A stretch of 64,000 nt of DNA from Candidatus Peregrinibacteria bacterium (GTDB taxonomy: Bacteria > Patescibacteriota > Gracilibacteria > UBA1369 > LOWO2-01-FULL-3), in contig JABIJZ010000002.1 of NCBI GenBank assembly GCA_018655275.1, forward strand, positions 235,748 to 299,747, written 5' to 3'. Positions 1 through 10,500 of this stretch are shown here, piece after piece (the first letter of the stretch is position 1; every line of letters starts with the position of its first letter). The position numbers and the translations under genes are program-made. The notes below the pieces were generated by a model. That model had not been told where the DNA came from. It searched no databases and saw nothing but the letters and a program-made list of their open reading frames with translations.

Positions 1-884
1 ACGAAGATTGCTACTATTCAAACGTCCTCAAAACAAACAAAGACATCACAGACTCATTTTTTTGCTTCGACTCAGAACTTTTATACGAATGTATAGACTG
101 TACAAATTGCTACAACCTCAACTACGCACAAGACTGCGAAAACTGCACAGATAGCAATTTCCTATACAACTGTAAGTCTTGTAAAAACTGTATCGGCTGC
201 ATCAATCTCAGACACAAACAACATTGCATCTTCAACAAACAATACACCCCTGAAGAATTCGCAAAACTCGCACCAAAATACGCCCTCAAAGACCAAGCCT
301 CAATCACAAAAATCACAAAAGAAACCCAGAAATTCTTCGAATCCCAACCACACAAAAATCTACAAGAAGAACGCAACGAAAACAGCATCGGAGACCATTT
401 GTACAACTCAAAAGACGCACACCACTGCATAGACTCCAAAGACCTCGAAGATTGTCGATACTGCGCCAGACTCTCGCTCGGCGTCAAAACCTCAATGGAC
501 TACAACTCATGGGGAGACAAAGCACAAATGATATATCAATCCTCTTCCTGCGGAGACAACATCTACAACCTGCGATTCTGCGCAAACTGCATGTCAAACA
601 CATCAGACTGCACATACTGCGAACTCTGCATAAGCTCAAAAAACCTATTCGGATGCGCAGGCCTCAGAAACAATTCCCACTGCATCTTCAACAAACAATA
701 CACCCCTGAAGAATACAAAGACCTCCACGACCGCATCATCGCCCACATGAAAGAAACCGGCGAATACGGAGAATACTTCCCCCCAGAACTTTCAACCTTC
801 GCCTACAACGAAACCACAACAATGGAGTACTTCCCATTAACTCGCGAAGAAGCCCTGAAGAAAGGATTTAAATGGAGAGATTAA
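1..884 (+). CDS. Cysteine-rich repeat protein, 5' end outside window (paralogue 1)
   Basis: This gene is open from the first full codon at base 3 to TAA at 882-884, giving 293 visible residues. No function is known. It has two Cys-rich blocks built from short CxxC and NC-type units; each ends in a signature of the form H-C-x-(F/L)-N-K-Q-Y-x-P-E-E-(F/Y). The second block is followed by a helical tail with an 'ETGEYGEYFP' element, 'YNETT' and 'EYFPLTREEALKKG'. The same order occurs in the three other paralogues in this window (1576-3213, 3210-4469, 11965-13638). Those also carry an N-terminal zinc ribbon, which here would lie upstream of the window. Codons end mostly in C or A, as for all + strand genes here. 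It is cytoplasmic by absence of any visible signal. The stop abuts the end of a convergent RelE-like gene (881). Confidence 0.8.
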   Translation, partial: EDCYYSNVLKTNKDITDSFFCFDSELLYECIDCTNCYNLNYAQDCENCTDSNFLYNCKSCKNCIGCINLRHKQHCIFNKQYTPEEFAKLAPKYALKDQASITKITKETQKFFESQPHKNLQEERNENSIGDHLYNSKDAHHCIDSKDLEDCRYCARLSLGVKTSMDYNSWGDKAQMIYQSSSCGDNIYNLRFCANCMSNTSDCTYCELCISSKNLFGCAGLRNNSHCIFNKQYTPEEYKDLHDRIIAHMKETGEYGEYFPPELSTFAYNETTTMEYFPLTREEALKKGFKWRD

Positions 885-1148
885 TAAACATCATCATGTT
901 TTCCAAGATCAGAAAACTCCACAACCCCATCTTCCAGAACCTTAAAAACAACACGAAAATCCCACCCAATAGAAAAAGCATGATAACCAGATAAAAAACC
1001 ATGCAATTTATGAGTCCTGAGCTGTGGATGAAAAAAAATCACATAAAAACAGCCTGGTAACAGATTTTAATCTAGCACGATCAGCAAGAGAAAGTTTCTT
1101 GTACTTTCTCTTAAATTTAGAGGTGAAAATAATTTTAATCTTCTTCAT
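881..1148 (-). pseudogene. RelE/ParE-like toxin with a one-base frameshift in a T8 run
   Basis: The gene starts with ATG at 1148, overlapping the last 14 bases of the antitoxin gene, as is usual for relBE pairs. The first part reads MKKIKIIFTSKFKRKYKKLS, then about 20 more residues, and meets TAA soon after a run of eight T on the coding strand (A8 near 1030-1038 on +). Removing one T restores a continuous frame reading FFHPQLRTHKLHGFLSGYHA followed by SIGWDFRVVF...GVVEFSDLGKHDDVY and TAA at 881-883. The joined product would be 88 residues, the normal RelE size, with the RelE-like 'H.L.G...G..S...G.D.R..F' C-terminus. It may be a pseudogene, a programmed or slippage frameshift, or a homopolymer assembly error. 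The sequence alone cannot separate these. Confidence 0.72.
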
Positions 1149-1392
1149 CCAAGGACTTAAATAGTGATTCTACATCACTAAAAGGTCCTATGCCTGGCTC
1201 ATCAGAAGCTTCAAGAATCTCCAATTCCTTCCTAACTGTAAATCCATTCACAGTTTTCTTAGACAACTCTTCCTTCAACCCTTGAGTCAAAATCAGCTTG
1301 ATCAAAGATGACAGAGACACGCCTTTATATTTGGCCATGCCGTCCAACATTTTCTTGAGATCCTCCTGAGCTTTGAATGTTACTGTAACCAT
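1135..1392 (-). CDS. RelB/DinJ-like ribbon-helix-helix antitoxin
   Basis: This is an 85-residue protein. The first half has the short beta strand and two helices of a ribbon-helix-helix dimer (VTVTFKAQEDLKKMLDGMAK, then 'GVSLSSLIKLILTQGL'). The second half is acidic (SDEPGIGPFSDVESLFKSLD), like toxin-wrapping antitoxin tails. The gene overlaps the start of the RelE-like gene by 14 bases and precedes it in the same transcription direction, the standard antitoxin-toxin order. A sigma70-like promoter with two direct repeats lies immediately upstream, suggesting autoregulation. The exact family (RelB, DinJ or a related RHH group) cannot be settled by eye. Confidence 0.75.
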   Translation of the reverse strand: MVTVTFKAQEDLKKMLDGMAKYKGVSLSSLIKLILTQGLKEELSKKTVNGFTVRKELEILEASDEPGIGPFSDVESLFKSLDEED

Positions 1393-1398
1393 ATTTTG

Positions 1399-1444
1399 GT
1401 ATTACTTACGCCTACATTGTATTACTTTTCAAAACAGAAGTCAA
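1399..1444 (-). promoter_or_regulatory. Antitoxin promoter with two operator-like direct repeats
   Basis: Read on the minus strand there is TTGACT (1439-1444), a 17-base spacer and TACAAT (1416-1421), a near-consensus sigma70 promoter. Two copies of AAGTAATAC lie at 1419-1427 and 1399-1407, exactly 20 bases apart, one overlapping the -10 and one the likely transcript start. Repeats on the same face of the helix suit cooperative binding by RHH dimers. The leader to ATG 1392 is about 17 bases and has no clear Shine-Dalgarno sequence. Confidence 0.68.
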
Positions 1445-1519
1445 CAAAAAACCTTAAAGTGATATGACACAAATAACACACACAACTTACAAAAATCTTA
1501 ATTTTTTCTAAATTTTTCC

Positions 1520-1548
1520 TTAAAAAAAACTTAAATCTAGTGGATAAT
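1520..1548 (+). promoter_or_regulatory. Weak candidate promoter for the cysteine-rich gene pair
   Basis: GATAAT at 1543-1548 with TTAAAA 17 bases upstream (1520-1525) is the best promoter-like match ahead of paralogue 2. If it is used, transcription starts near 1555, which would put the ATG at 1547 upstream of the transcript. That would favour a start downstream of TAA 1573. The -35 match is poor. Confidence 0.3.
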
Positions 1549-1575
1549 GAAACACCTACCATTAAGACACCCTAA

Positions 1576-3213
1576 ATCACACAAACCAAAACCTGCAAAA
1601 ACTGTACTCACCCATTCGAAATCCCCCAAGAGGACCTCGATTTTTACAAACGCATCTCCCCAACTTTCGACAACAAACGATACGAAATCCCACCACCAAA
1701 CCTCTGCCCACCATGCAGACAACAACTCCGCAGCTGCTTCCGTAACGAACGAAAACTCTACTCACGCCCATCATCACTTTCTGGCAAAACAATCGTCGCA
1801 ACTCACTCCCCAGAAAGACCATGGCCCGTCTACGACCAAGACGAATGGTGGTCGGACAGCTGGAACGAACTCGACTATGGTCAAGATTTCGACTTCAACA
1901 AAACACTCGCCGAACAATTCCGCGAATTATACGCAAAAGTCCCACACATTTCCCTCGTAAACACCAACACAGAAAACAGCTACTACACAAACTTCGCACT
2001 CAACCAAAAAAACTGCTACCTAATTTTCGGTTCAGGAGACTGCGAAGATTGCCTATACGGCAAATACGTCGTCTCATGCACAGATTGCGTCGACACTCTC
2101 TCCACAACAGCCTGCGAGCTCTGCTACGAAGCAATGGGCTGCGAAAAATGCTACAACTGTCGCTACCCAAAATACTGCCGCGCCTGCAACGACTGCACAA
2201 TGATCCAAGACTGTGTCGGCTGCCAGAACTGCATCGCATGTTTTGGTTTGAGATTCAAAGAGCATTGCTTCCTAAACAAACAATATTCCCCAGAAGAATT
2301 CAAAAAAATAGAAAACGACTACCGCGAACTCACCCACGAAAAAATCGCATCCCTCAAAACAAAACTCAAAGAACTCCAAAAAGACCTCCCCCACATCTGG
2401 ACTCACGTCTATGCATCAGAAAACTGCACCGGAGATATCCTTTCACATAGCAAAAACACCCACCACGCCTTCAACGCAACCAACTGTGAAGACTGCAAAT
2501 ACATGTACTTCACCCCAAACACCCTACACAGCCACGATTGCACATACAACGCCCCCCAAGGCCCAGAATTTTCATACAACATGATCTCCACAACCCTACT
2601 CAAAGACTGCATGTGCAACTTCCTAGTCTGGACCGGCAACGACATTCGATATTGCATCGAATGCCACAGCTCCAGCAATCTATTCGCATGCACAGGTATG
2701 CGCCACAAACATCACTGCATCCTCAACAAACAATACTCGCCCGAAGAATACGAAAAACTTTGCGCCCGCATCGTCGAACACATGATCCACACAGGCGAAT
2801 GGGGTGAATTCTTCGACAAATCAGCCTCCCCTTACGCATACAACGAAACCATCGCATACGAATATTTCCCACTCACCCGAGAAGAAGCCCTAGAAAAAGG
2901 ATGGTCTTGGCAAGACGAACCACCTCAAGAGCCCAAACCACAAAACCCACAACCAGGCACAATCATCTGCGAAAAATCCGACCGCCCATTCAAACTCATC
3001 CCCCAAGAAATCCAATTCTACAAACGCATGGGCCTCCCCCTCCCAAAACTTCATCACGACGAACGCCACCACATCAGAATGCGAGAATTCAACCCACTCA
3101 ACCTCTGGACTCAACAATGCTCAAAATGCCACACCGAAATCCAAACAAATTATTCCCCTGATCGCCCCGAAACTATATACTGTGAAAAATGTTATTTAGC
3201 TGAAGTCTATTGA
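1576..3213 (+). CDS. Cysteine-rich zinc-ribbon repeat protein (paralogue 2), start codon uncertain
   Basis: The frame is open from just after TAA (1573-1575) to TGA (3211-3213), about 545 residues, and homology to the neighbours begins at codon 7 (TCKNCTHPFEIPQEDLDFYK). No ATG, GTG or TTG lies between the stop and this point; the first in-frame ATG is at 2134, far inside the conserved region. The most likely start by alignment is near ATC 1576. The order is an N-terminal zinc-ribbon region (CxxC, CPPCR, then a degenerate part ending 'DEWWSDSW'), Cys block 1 ending LNKQYSPEEF, Cys block 2 ending LNKQYSPEEY, a 'GEWGEFF' tail, and a second, partly degenerate ribbon at the C-terminus (CEKSDRPFKL ... 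CSKCH ... CEKCYLAEVY). Its stop overlaps the next gene's start by 4 bases. The function is unknown; structural zinc binding is inferred from the cysteine pairs. Confidence 0.75.
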   Translation: MTQTKTCKNCTHPFEIPQEDLDFYKRISPTFDNKRYEIPPPNLCPPCRQQLRSCFRNERKLYSRPSSLSGKTIVATHSPERPWPVYDQDEWWSDSWNELDYGQDFDFNKTLAEQFRELYAKVPHISLVNTNTENSYYTNFALNQKNCYLIFGSGDCEDCLYGKYVVSCTDCVDTLSTTACELCYEAMGCEKCYNCRYPKYCRACNDCTMIQDCVGCQNCIACFGLRFKEHCFLNKQYSPEEFKKIENDYRELTHEKIASLKTKLKELQKDLPHIWTHVYASENCTGDILSHSKNTHHAFNATNCEDCKYMYFTPNTLHSHDCTYNAPQGPEFSYNMISTTLLKDCMCNFLVWTGNDIRYCIECHSSSNLFACTGMRHKHHCILNKQYSPEEYEKLCARIVEHMIHTGEWGEFFDKSASPYAYNETIAYEYFPLTREEALEKGWSWQDEPPQEPKPQNPQPGTIICEKSDRPFKLIPQEIQFYKRMGLPLPKLHHDERHHIRMREFNPLNLWTQQCSKCHTEIQTNYSPDRPETIYCEKCYLAEVY

Positions 3214-4469
3214 TAAACAAAACCTGCAAATCCTGTACCAAATCATTCGAAATCGCCCCCGAAGACGAGGAATTTTACAAAAAAATGAAAGCCCCTCACC
3301 CCACTCACTGCCCAGACTGCAGACTCCAACGCGTACTAGCCTGGCGCAACGAAAAACATCTCTACCGACGCACCTGCGACCTCTGCCAAAAACACTTCAT
3401 CTCAATATACGACCAAGACTCACCATACACCGTCTATTGTCCAAAATGCTGGTGGTCCGACAAATGGGATCCATTCCAGTACTCAGAAGAAATCAACTTT
3501 GACGAGCCGTTCTTCACACAATGGAATCGACTCCACAAAAAAACACCACACCTAGGAGTAGTCAACGAAAACCATTCACTAGTAAACTCAGAATATGTAT
3601 CCTTCGTCAGCGACGCAAAAAACTGCTACCTAGTATTTGCATCAAACTTTCTCGAAGACTGCATGCACAGCCACTATATTTGGGAATCAAAAGACACAGT
3701 AGACTGCTCCAACTCAACAAAACTCGAACTCTGCTATGAATGCGTCGACTGTAATCGACTTTTCGACTGCAACTACTGCGAATTCAGCCAAAACTCCAAC
3801 AACTGCACCCTCTGCTACGACATCAAAAACTGCCACGACTGCTACGGCTGCGTAAATCTCCGCAACAAACGCTACCATTACTTCAACAAACAACTAACTC
3901 GCGAAGAATACGAAGAAAAAATCCACAACCTCCCCCAAGACCAAGAAAAATTCGCAAAACTCCAAGAAGAATTTCCACGAATCGCCCAACACCAAATCAG
4001 ATGCGAAAACTCCACCGGAGACGCCATCAAAAACTGCAAGAATTGCAAAGACTGCTTCGAAGGATATGGAGGCGAAGACCTGAAATGGGTCATAAACTTC
4101 CCAGGAGCCATGAAAGATTGCTACGACATTTTCGGCTGTGCCGAAGCCGAACTGTGCCTAGAAGGACATGCCGTTGGCCTCCCCGCATACAACGTCAAAT
4201 ATTCCAACGTATGTTTCAACGGAGTCCACGATATGGACTATTGCGCATACATTATGAACGGCGGCCGCAACCTGTTCGGATGCATAAGTCTAAAAAAATC
4301 CCAATACTGTATACTCAACAAGCAATACACCGAAGCCGAATATCACGAACTTCGCACAAAGCTCATCGAACACATGACCCGCACCGGCGAATGGGGCGAA
4401 TTCTTCCCAACCAAAATGTCTCCATTCCCATACAAACTCTCCGTCGCCCAAGACTACTTTCCAAAATAA
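3210..4469 (+). CDS. Cysteine-rich zinc-ribbon repeat protein (paralogue 3)
   Basis: This is a 419-residue protein starting at TTG 3210, which overlaps the previous TGA (TTGA). That arrangement and the alignment (residues 5-8 are CKSC) support translational coupling. The N-terminal ribbon is complete: CKSC, CPDC, CDLC and CPKC pairs with the family pattern F-E-I-x(3)-D-x(2)-F-Y-K-K and 'WRNEKHLYRR'. Cys block 1 ends FNKQLTREEYEEK (about 226-238) and block 2 ends LNKQYTEAEYHEL. The 'RTGEWGEFFP' tail follows, and this copy stops there, without the C-terminal second ribbon seen in paralogues 2 and 4. Within blocks, cysteines and asparagines recur at short regular intervals, which suggests a solenoid or beta-helix with a cysteine ladder. 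There is no signal peptide and no catalytic motif recognisable to me. Confidence 0.82.
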   Translation: MINKTCKSCTKSFEIAPEDEEFYKKMKAPHPTHCPDCRLQRVLAWRNEKHLYRRTCDLCQKHFISIYDQDSPYTVYCPKCWWSDKWDPFQYSEEINFDEPFFTQWNRLHKKTPHLGVVNENHSLVNSEYVSFVSDAKNCYLVFASNFLEDCMHSHYIWESKDTVDCSNSTKLELCYECVDCNRLFDCNYCEFSQNSNNCTLCYDIKNCHDCYGCVNLRNKRYHYFNKQLTREEYEEKIHNLPQDQEKFAKLQEEFPRIAQHQIRCENSTGDAIKNCKNCKDCFEGYGGEDLKWVINFPGAMKDCYDIFGCAEAELCLEGHAVGLPAYNVKYSNVCFNGVHDMDYCAYIMNGGRNLFGCISLKKSQYCILNKQYTEAEYHELRTKLIEHMTRTGEWGEFFPTKMSPFPYKLSVAQDYFPK

Positions 4470-4502
4470 AAGGGCCCCTACCTCTCGGCAGAGACCCTTT
4501 TT
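4468..4502. terminator. Bidirectional terminator between convergent genes
   Basis: An outer AAAAGGG/CCCTTTT pairing and an inner CTCT-CGGC-AGAG hairpin are followed by T-rich sequence on both strands. It sits between the stop of the cysteine-rich gene (4469) and the stop of the minus-strand SLH protein gene (4522), so it can end both transcripts. Confidence 0.7.
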
Positions 4503-4521
4503 CAACAAATCTTTTCAACGC

Positions 4522-7500
4522 TTACATCTTCAAAAGATCAAAAACAATTCCTAATAAATCTCCACTATATTTCTCAAGCAACTTTGAAGCCATCACAGCC
4601 AATTCAGCACGAGACAAAGTTCCATTTGGCCTGAATGTGCCATCAGTATAACCACTAACGATATTGTACTTAGCGGCATACTTCACATAATCAGTGTACC
4701 AAGCCTCACCCACATCTGAAAAATTCAATGTGTAAATAGTACCTTCAACATCAACTTTCGCCGCTCCAAGCAACATACGTAGAGCCTCAGCTCTTGTAGC
4801 ATAGTTATTAGGCTTGAAGGCACCATTGCTATACTCAAATGCAAATCCGTGCTGTTTGGCCGCATGAACATAACGTCCATACCATTCATCTACATCAACA
4901 TCCCAGAATGGATCAGCACCAATTTGGAAAGGTTTCAAAACTTTGAAGCCCATCAAATCAACAGCAACTTTTGCCACATGAGCTCTAGAAACATAAGCAT
5001 CCGGCTCATAAGTATAAAGATCCTTTCCATCCAAAACTCCTTCTCCATACATATCATCGATATAGATCGCTGCCCAATGACCAACGATATCTTTGAACGG
5101 AGATGTAGGTTCGTACTCATCAACAGTAATAACAACTTCTTCATAAACCGGCTCAAAAGTATCAGGGTCACCCATCACAGCATACTTAGTGAAGTGATCA
5201 ACCTTAACCTCAACCAGCAAGTTGTCATCAGCATCTTTCACCAACTCACCTTCGTTCTCAGTCAACACCCATTCACCAAGTTCCTCATCAAGATAGTAAA
5301 CAGAGATTTCTGCTGTCTCAGCAGTATCTTCAGGAACTGGGAATTGAAGAGTCACATTCTTGCTAAAATACAAGTCAGTATCCGCAGCACCAAATTCATA
5401 AACTTCACCAACCACAGTCAATCCTTCAGGAGCAACAACTTCAACCTCAACTACAACTGGCACAGGGATTTCACCAATATACACATCCCCTTCAGCATCT
5501 GTAACTTCAGTCTCAGCTCTCAAAGAAGCAGACACTTCTCCGCCAGCAGCCATCAAAGCCAACGCTTCACCTACAACACCACCTTCCTCAACAAAATAAG
5601 ATTCAGTGTAAACATTTTCAGAAAGCTCAAAAGCCTCGTCTAGAGAAGCTTCAACAACAGCCGAAGATCGAATAGACAAACTTCCTCCACCACCTCCACC
5701 TGTAGGAGTAGGAGTCGGAGTTGGAGTAGGTGTTGGAGTCACAGACGGCGAATAAACAAGCGAGAAGTCGGTGAAATGGTTCACCTGCCCAGTCACAGCA
5801 TTGTTCGCAGGATCCACAACAAATCCACCTTCAACCAACGACCAATCACCAGAATCAGTATCGAAATACGCAAGTTTCAAATCAGATTCTTCAACATCAT
5901 CAGGCCAACAATCGTCATCTACAAATTCTTGATAATCCAACTGCAGCTCAGCATTACCTTTCAATGTTTTGATTGTACTAGTTGAACTTGTAGCAGACAC
6001 ACCATACGCAGCATCACACAACGGCGTGAACAATGTAGTTTCTGGAGCAGTAAATGTTTTTTCCATACTTACCGTTACATTTCCAGATCCACCATCCAAC
6101 ACACCACTACCAGCAGTCAATTTGATACCTGTATTGTCAGTATCGTTAATTGAACCACCTGTGTTCGCAGCCAACGCTCCACTACCAGTAGAAGACGTCT
6201 TTGTAGCATCCGCAGTCAAAGTCAAATTTTGACCTGTAGCACTACTTCCAGAAACAGTTACGTCAGCCTCCAACTCAGTCTTTGCGTGACGAGGAGCCAC
6301 ACCTTTCACAGTCCAATCATCGTCACTAACAGGCAACGAATAAGTACCATCTTGAGGATCAATAGAAGCTGTAACTATAGTACCGTCAGTATTTTCAGCA
6401 AAGACAAACCCATCAGAGGCAGGAGTTGAACCATCAGATTCGTAAACCGTACCAGAAATGGTCGCAGCTGCTTCAGTCAAAGGCAACCTATCTTCATCAG
6501 TTCCAAAATTATAAGCCGCATCAGCAGTAAGCTCAAGATCAGCAGGAGCATCCGCAGGAATATAACCAGCCAAAGAGGTAGAAACATTGTAAGTACCAGT
6601 CGCAACTTTCAAAGAATAATCACCACTTGAATCAGTAGTTGTAGTCTGGATAACACCAGTATCAGTATCTTTTACTGTTATCAAAGCTCCAGTCAAAGTA
6701 TCACCATCATCATCAGTAATATTACCACTCAAAGTAACACGAGTAGTGGTACTCAAATCTACAGTTGCCGTTGCACCCGTCTCAACAGTACCTGAGAAAG
6801 TTCCAAGACCAAAGACATCAACAAAGTAGTTGTACGTTCCTGATGGTTTACTCAACACAAGGCTCGAACTCAAGTCAGAAACATACTCACTTTCACGAAT
6901 GTGTTTATCTCCGACTTTATTAACCTCAACGATTGCTTCCATATCAGTAGTACCACCAGTAAAGGCAAAAGTCACATCTTCAAAAGTCAAATCACCACCA
7001 ATATTCAAACTAGCAATATCACTTGTAACAACAACCTGCGTCACACTCACCTCACCATAAGCCGGATCCCATGTTCCAATCCTATAAGTATCATTCGCAG
7101 GAACATTCACTTCATATCCTCCAGAACCATTAGTCCCAGAAGGACGGAAGAAGTTCCCAGAAGGCCTGTCATTTGCAACATCCCAAGCCTCCACAAACAT
7201 AGGCGCATAACTCAAATTAGATCCACCCGCAGAAACAGTACCACTTATAGAAACACATGTTCCAGCACTCTCAGAGACATTTTGGTTAGTCTTGTTCGCA
7301 TCAACAACAACCACCTCTTTCGACAAAGTTCCACATGAATCTGTTTTTTCAGGTGGCAACATACCACGAACAGTCCAAGTACCAGCATCAACAAACACAG
7401 TATAACTACCATCAGCACCAGAAGGCCTCATTGCAGGAACAAAATTCCCGTATGAATCAATCGATTCAACTGGGACACCAGCCATTGGATTACTATTAAC

Positions 7501-10500
7501 ATCCAATAGTTTACCTGAGATATAATAATCAGGCTTTTTCAATTTCAACTCAAGAGGATGAGGCCCTGAAACCAACTGTCCTCTAAATATAATATCAGGA
7601 TCACTACCAGCATCATCTCCACCAGGTTGAACCTCTATGTGTTCAAACCTAGGATTCAAACCATGCTTCACAACACCAAGTTCATAAGGTCCATATTCAG
7701 CAATATTCATACTGAACGCACCTTCTCTATCAGTTTCTGTATGCACAGGTCGTCCACCAGGTCCATGCAAGAAAACCTCAACATTAGCCAATCCAGTGGT
7801 ACCATCAGTAACAGTACCGGTTATCGCTTTATCAGCAGCAACAAAAGTAAACGTCAAAGTATAATCACCATCAGACTCAGTCAAAACAACATTAGGACCA
7901 AGATGTTCTCCCTCAAGAGTAAATTCATCCGCCCCAACATCATTAGCCATCAACATAGCTGGTTCAGGAGCCATACCAGGTAACGGTTCCGGCATACCAG
8001 CAGAAGGACCTTTCATAAAAGCCTCTCCAATCTCAATAAACCAAAATCCACTAGAAGAAAGTGTAATGTCATAACCATTCGCATTCGGAACCCCTACACC
8101 TTCAAGAGTTTTATCAAACCCTCCATTAGGACCTCCAACAAAAATTCCAATATCAGCTCCTCCAAAATCAGCCAAACCAGCAAGCTTTATAGTCAAATTT
8201 TCAACATCCTCGCCAGAAGCAGCCTCCAAAATCATATTTTCAACAACCGTCTCCCCTCCTCCAACACAAATCGGTTCAGGGAAATTTCTACCAAAATAAT
8301 CATACTCACCAAGATTGATGTAAGAATCAGTTCCAAGGAAATAACAACCATCAACCAAATTTGAATAAGTTACTTTAGTAGCAGAAGTTCCATTTACAGC
8401 TGAAATTGAGCCATTAGTCAAAGTCAAATTCTTGTCCATTGGCCCAGATGGACCACCACCAAACAAGAAAACCTCTCCAGCAACATTATCCGGACTAGAT
8501 TGACTTCCAGCATAAACATTCACATCAATAGTATTGTCACCTCCCTCCATAATAAAGTAAGGAGCAAAATCATCCAAAGTCGCAACAGTTGCATCACCCC
8601 TGATAACACTCACTTCAACCTCATAACCTCCTCCTCCACTAGTCTTCTTCGGCCTGACTGGATTAGTAATTCCACTCAAATCAATTGTAATAGGCTCATC
8701 AGTAGGAGGAGTCCCCGTAACAGCCAATTTCACATAAACTTTGTTTGCAGAAGTGTCAGCCTGGATACCATCACCACCCCAATCAGCATCAAAAGTTAGA
8801 ACTCCATCAGCAAACTCATTGAAATCTTTAGCAAAAGGAGAATGTTCATCCTGTATAACATTTTCAATATCAGTCCCATCAGGGAAAGTTATACTAATAA
8901 AATCTCCAGCTTGCATTTGCATGTTAGGCACGAACCTAACCTGGAAAACATTACAATCCTGCCCAGCCATTTGGTTGAACGGAAAAGCCATATTAGCATT
9001 TCCAAAGAACATGTCTTCACCAGTATGCCCTCCAAAACCTTCATCTTTAAATTCACCAGTCATCGCTCCTCCCATCATAGGAGGTCCAAACATCATATCT
9101 CCACCAAACCCACCATAAGTTTCAGAGCTATCCTCCACAGGTCCAGCCCATCCATCGCTTTGGCTATCCATAGCATTACCTGAAGCATCTTTCACAGCAG
9201 CATTAGCCACAACAACAAAGGTATCGTTCGCAACAAGACCAGAAATCCCCTTTATTTCCAACTTATTCTCCCTCGATTCATAGACAAAACTCGCCCCAGA
9301 AATATCTACTGAAGTCCCACCATTCTTTGAAAGATTCCAATTCGCAGGCTTCAATACACTATTAGCATAACCAGCCGCAGACTCTCTATCAAAATTCATC
9401 GGTTCACTAAAGAAAACCGCACACCTGTAATCATCACAACGAGCATCAATTACAGCAGGCGCCAACGAATCCCCAGCAGATGCTGTCGTAAACGTATAAC
9501 TCGTTTCCGCCACAGCATTCCCCGCCAAATCCGTCACACCAGTACTGAAAGTAATAGTATAAGAAGTTCCTATAAACATCACATTGTTAGGAATAATAAA
9601 CACACTATTATCCCCAGCATTATATTCAACATCAGCAGCCTTACTCGTACTACCTTGTCGGAAAGTAACAGTACTTGAATCTATTGAAGCTGGATCCATT
9701 GATTCACTAAATCCAAAATTAAACACCTCGTTTACAGGTATACCAGTATTTCCATCAGCAATAGGCGCATAAATGCTAGGGGCAGTACTATCAGCACTAC
9801 CACCAACTTCAAAGAACCCAACAAATGAATCTGAAATTGCAAACTCCTCTCCTCTCATCGGCACACCTCTCACATTAGCAACTGATCCAAGAACTCTAAC
9901 CTCATATTCACCAGCAGCCAAATTAGACGCAGGAGTAATGGTAAGAATCCTACCATTAACATCCATAGAACCACTACTAGCTATTTGAGTATCACTACCA
10001 TCATTATTCATTTTAAACAATTTCACAGTAGAGGTAGTGACAGTACTACTATCCATTTGATCATTAAATCCAACCACAATATTAGTATTCGGCGGAGCAA
10101 CCCCTCCCCACGATGTAGGAAACATAGACTCAACATATGGAGGTGTATACTCACCAGAACCATAATCTGCCCCCATACTCTCAGTCGTCACAGCAGCCCC
10201 AGCAACCCCAAAATTCAACTCAACACCACCACCTGGCCTATTACCCTCAATCGATTGTCCGATCTCAGAACGCACACCCCCAGTAACAACCAACGTATAC
10301 CAAGTCTCCGGAGTAAGGTTAGAAGTAGGAATAAACATAATCACATTCTCATCACCATCAAACAAATTCGAACACCCTCCAGTAGTATTATCCTCACAAT
10401 ACAACACAGTACCATCTATCTTTGTAGTTCCATCATCAGTAGTCAAATAAACTACATCATCAGCATCCGTAGGATCAGTATCATTAACAATACCTGGATC

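Noticed and set aside
1547-1960. Protein starting at ATG 1547
   Set aside because: It is in a different frame from the conserved cysteine-rich sequence and has the composition of a shadow frame; only its first codons could matter if a frameshift exists.
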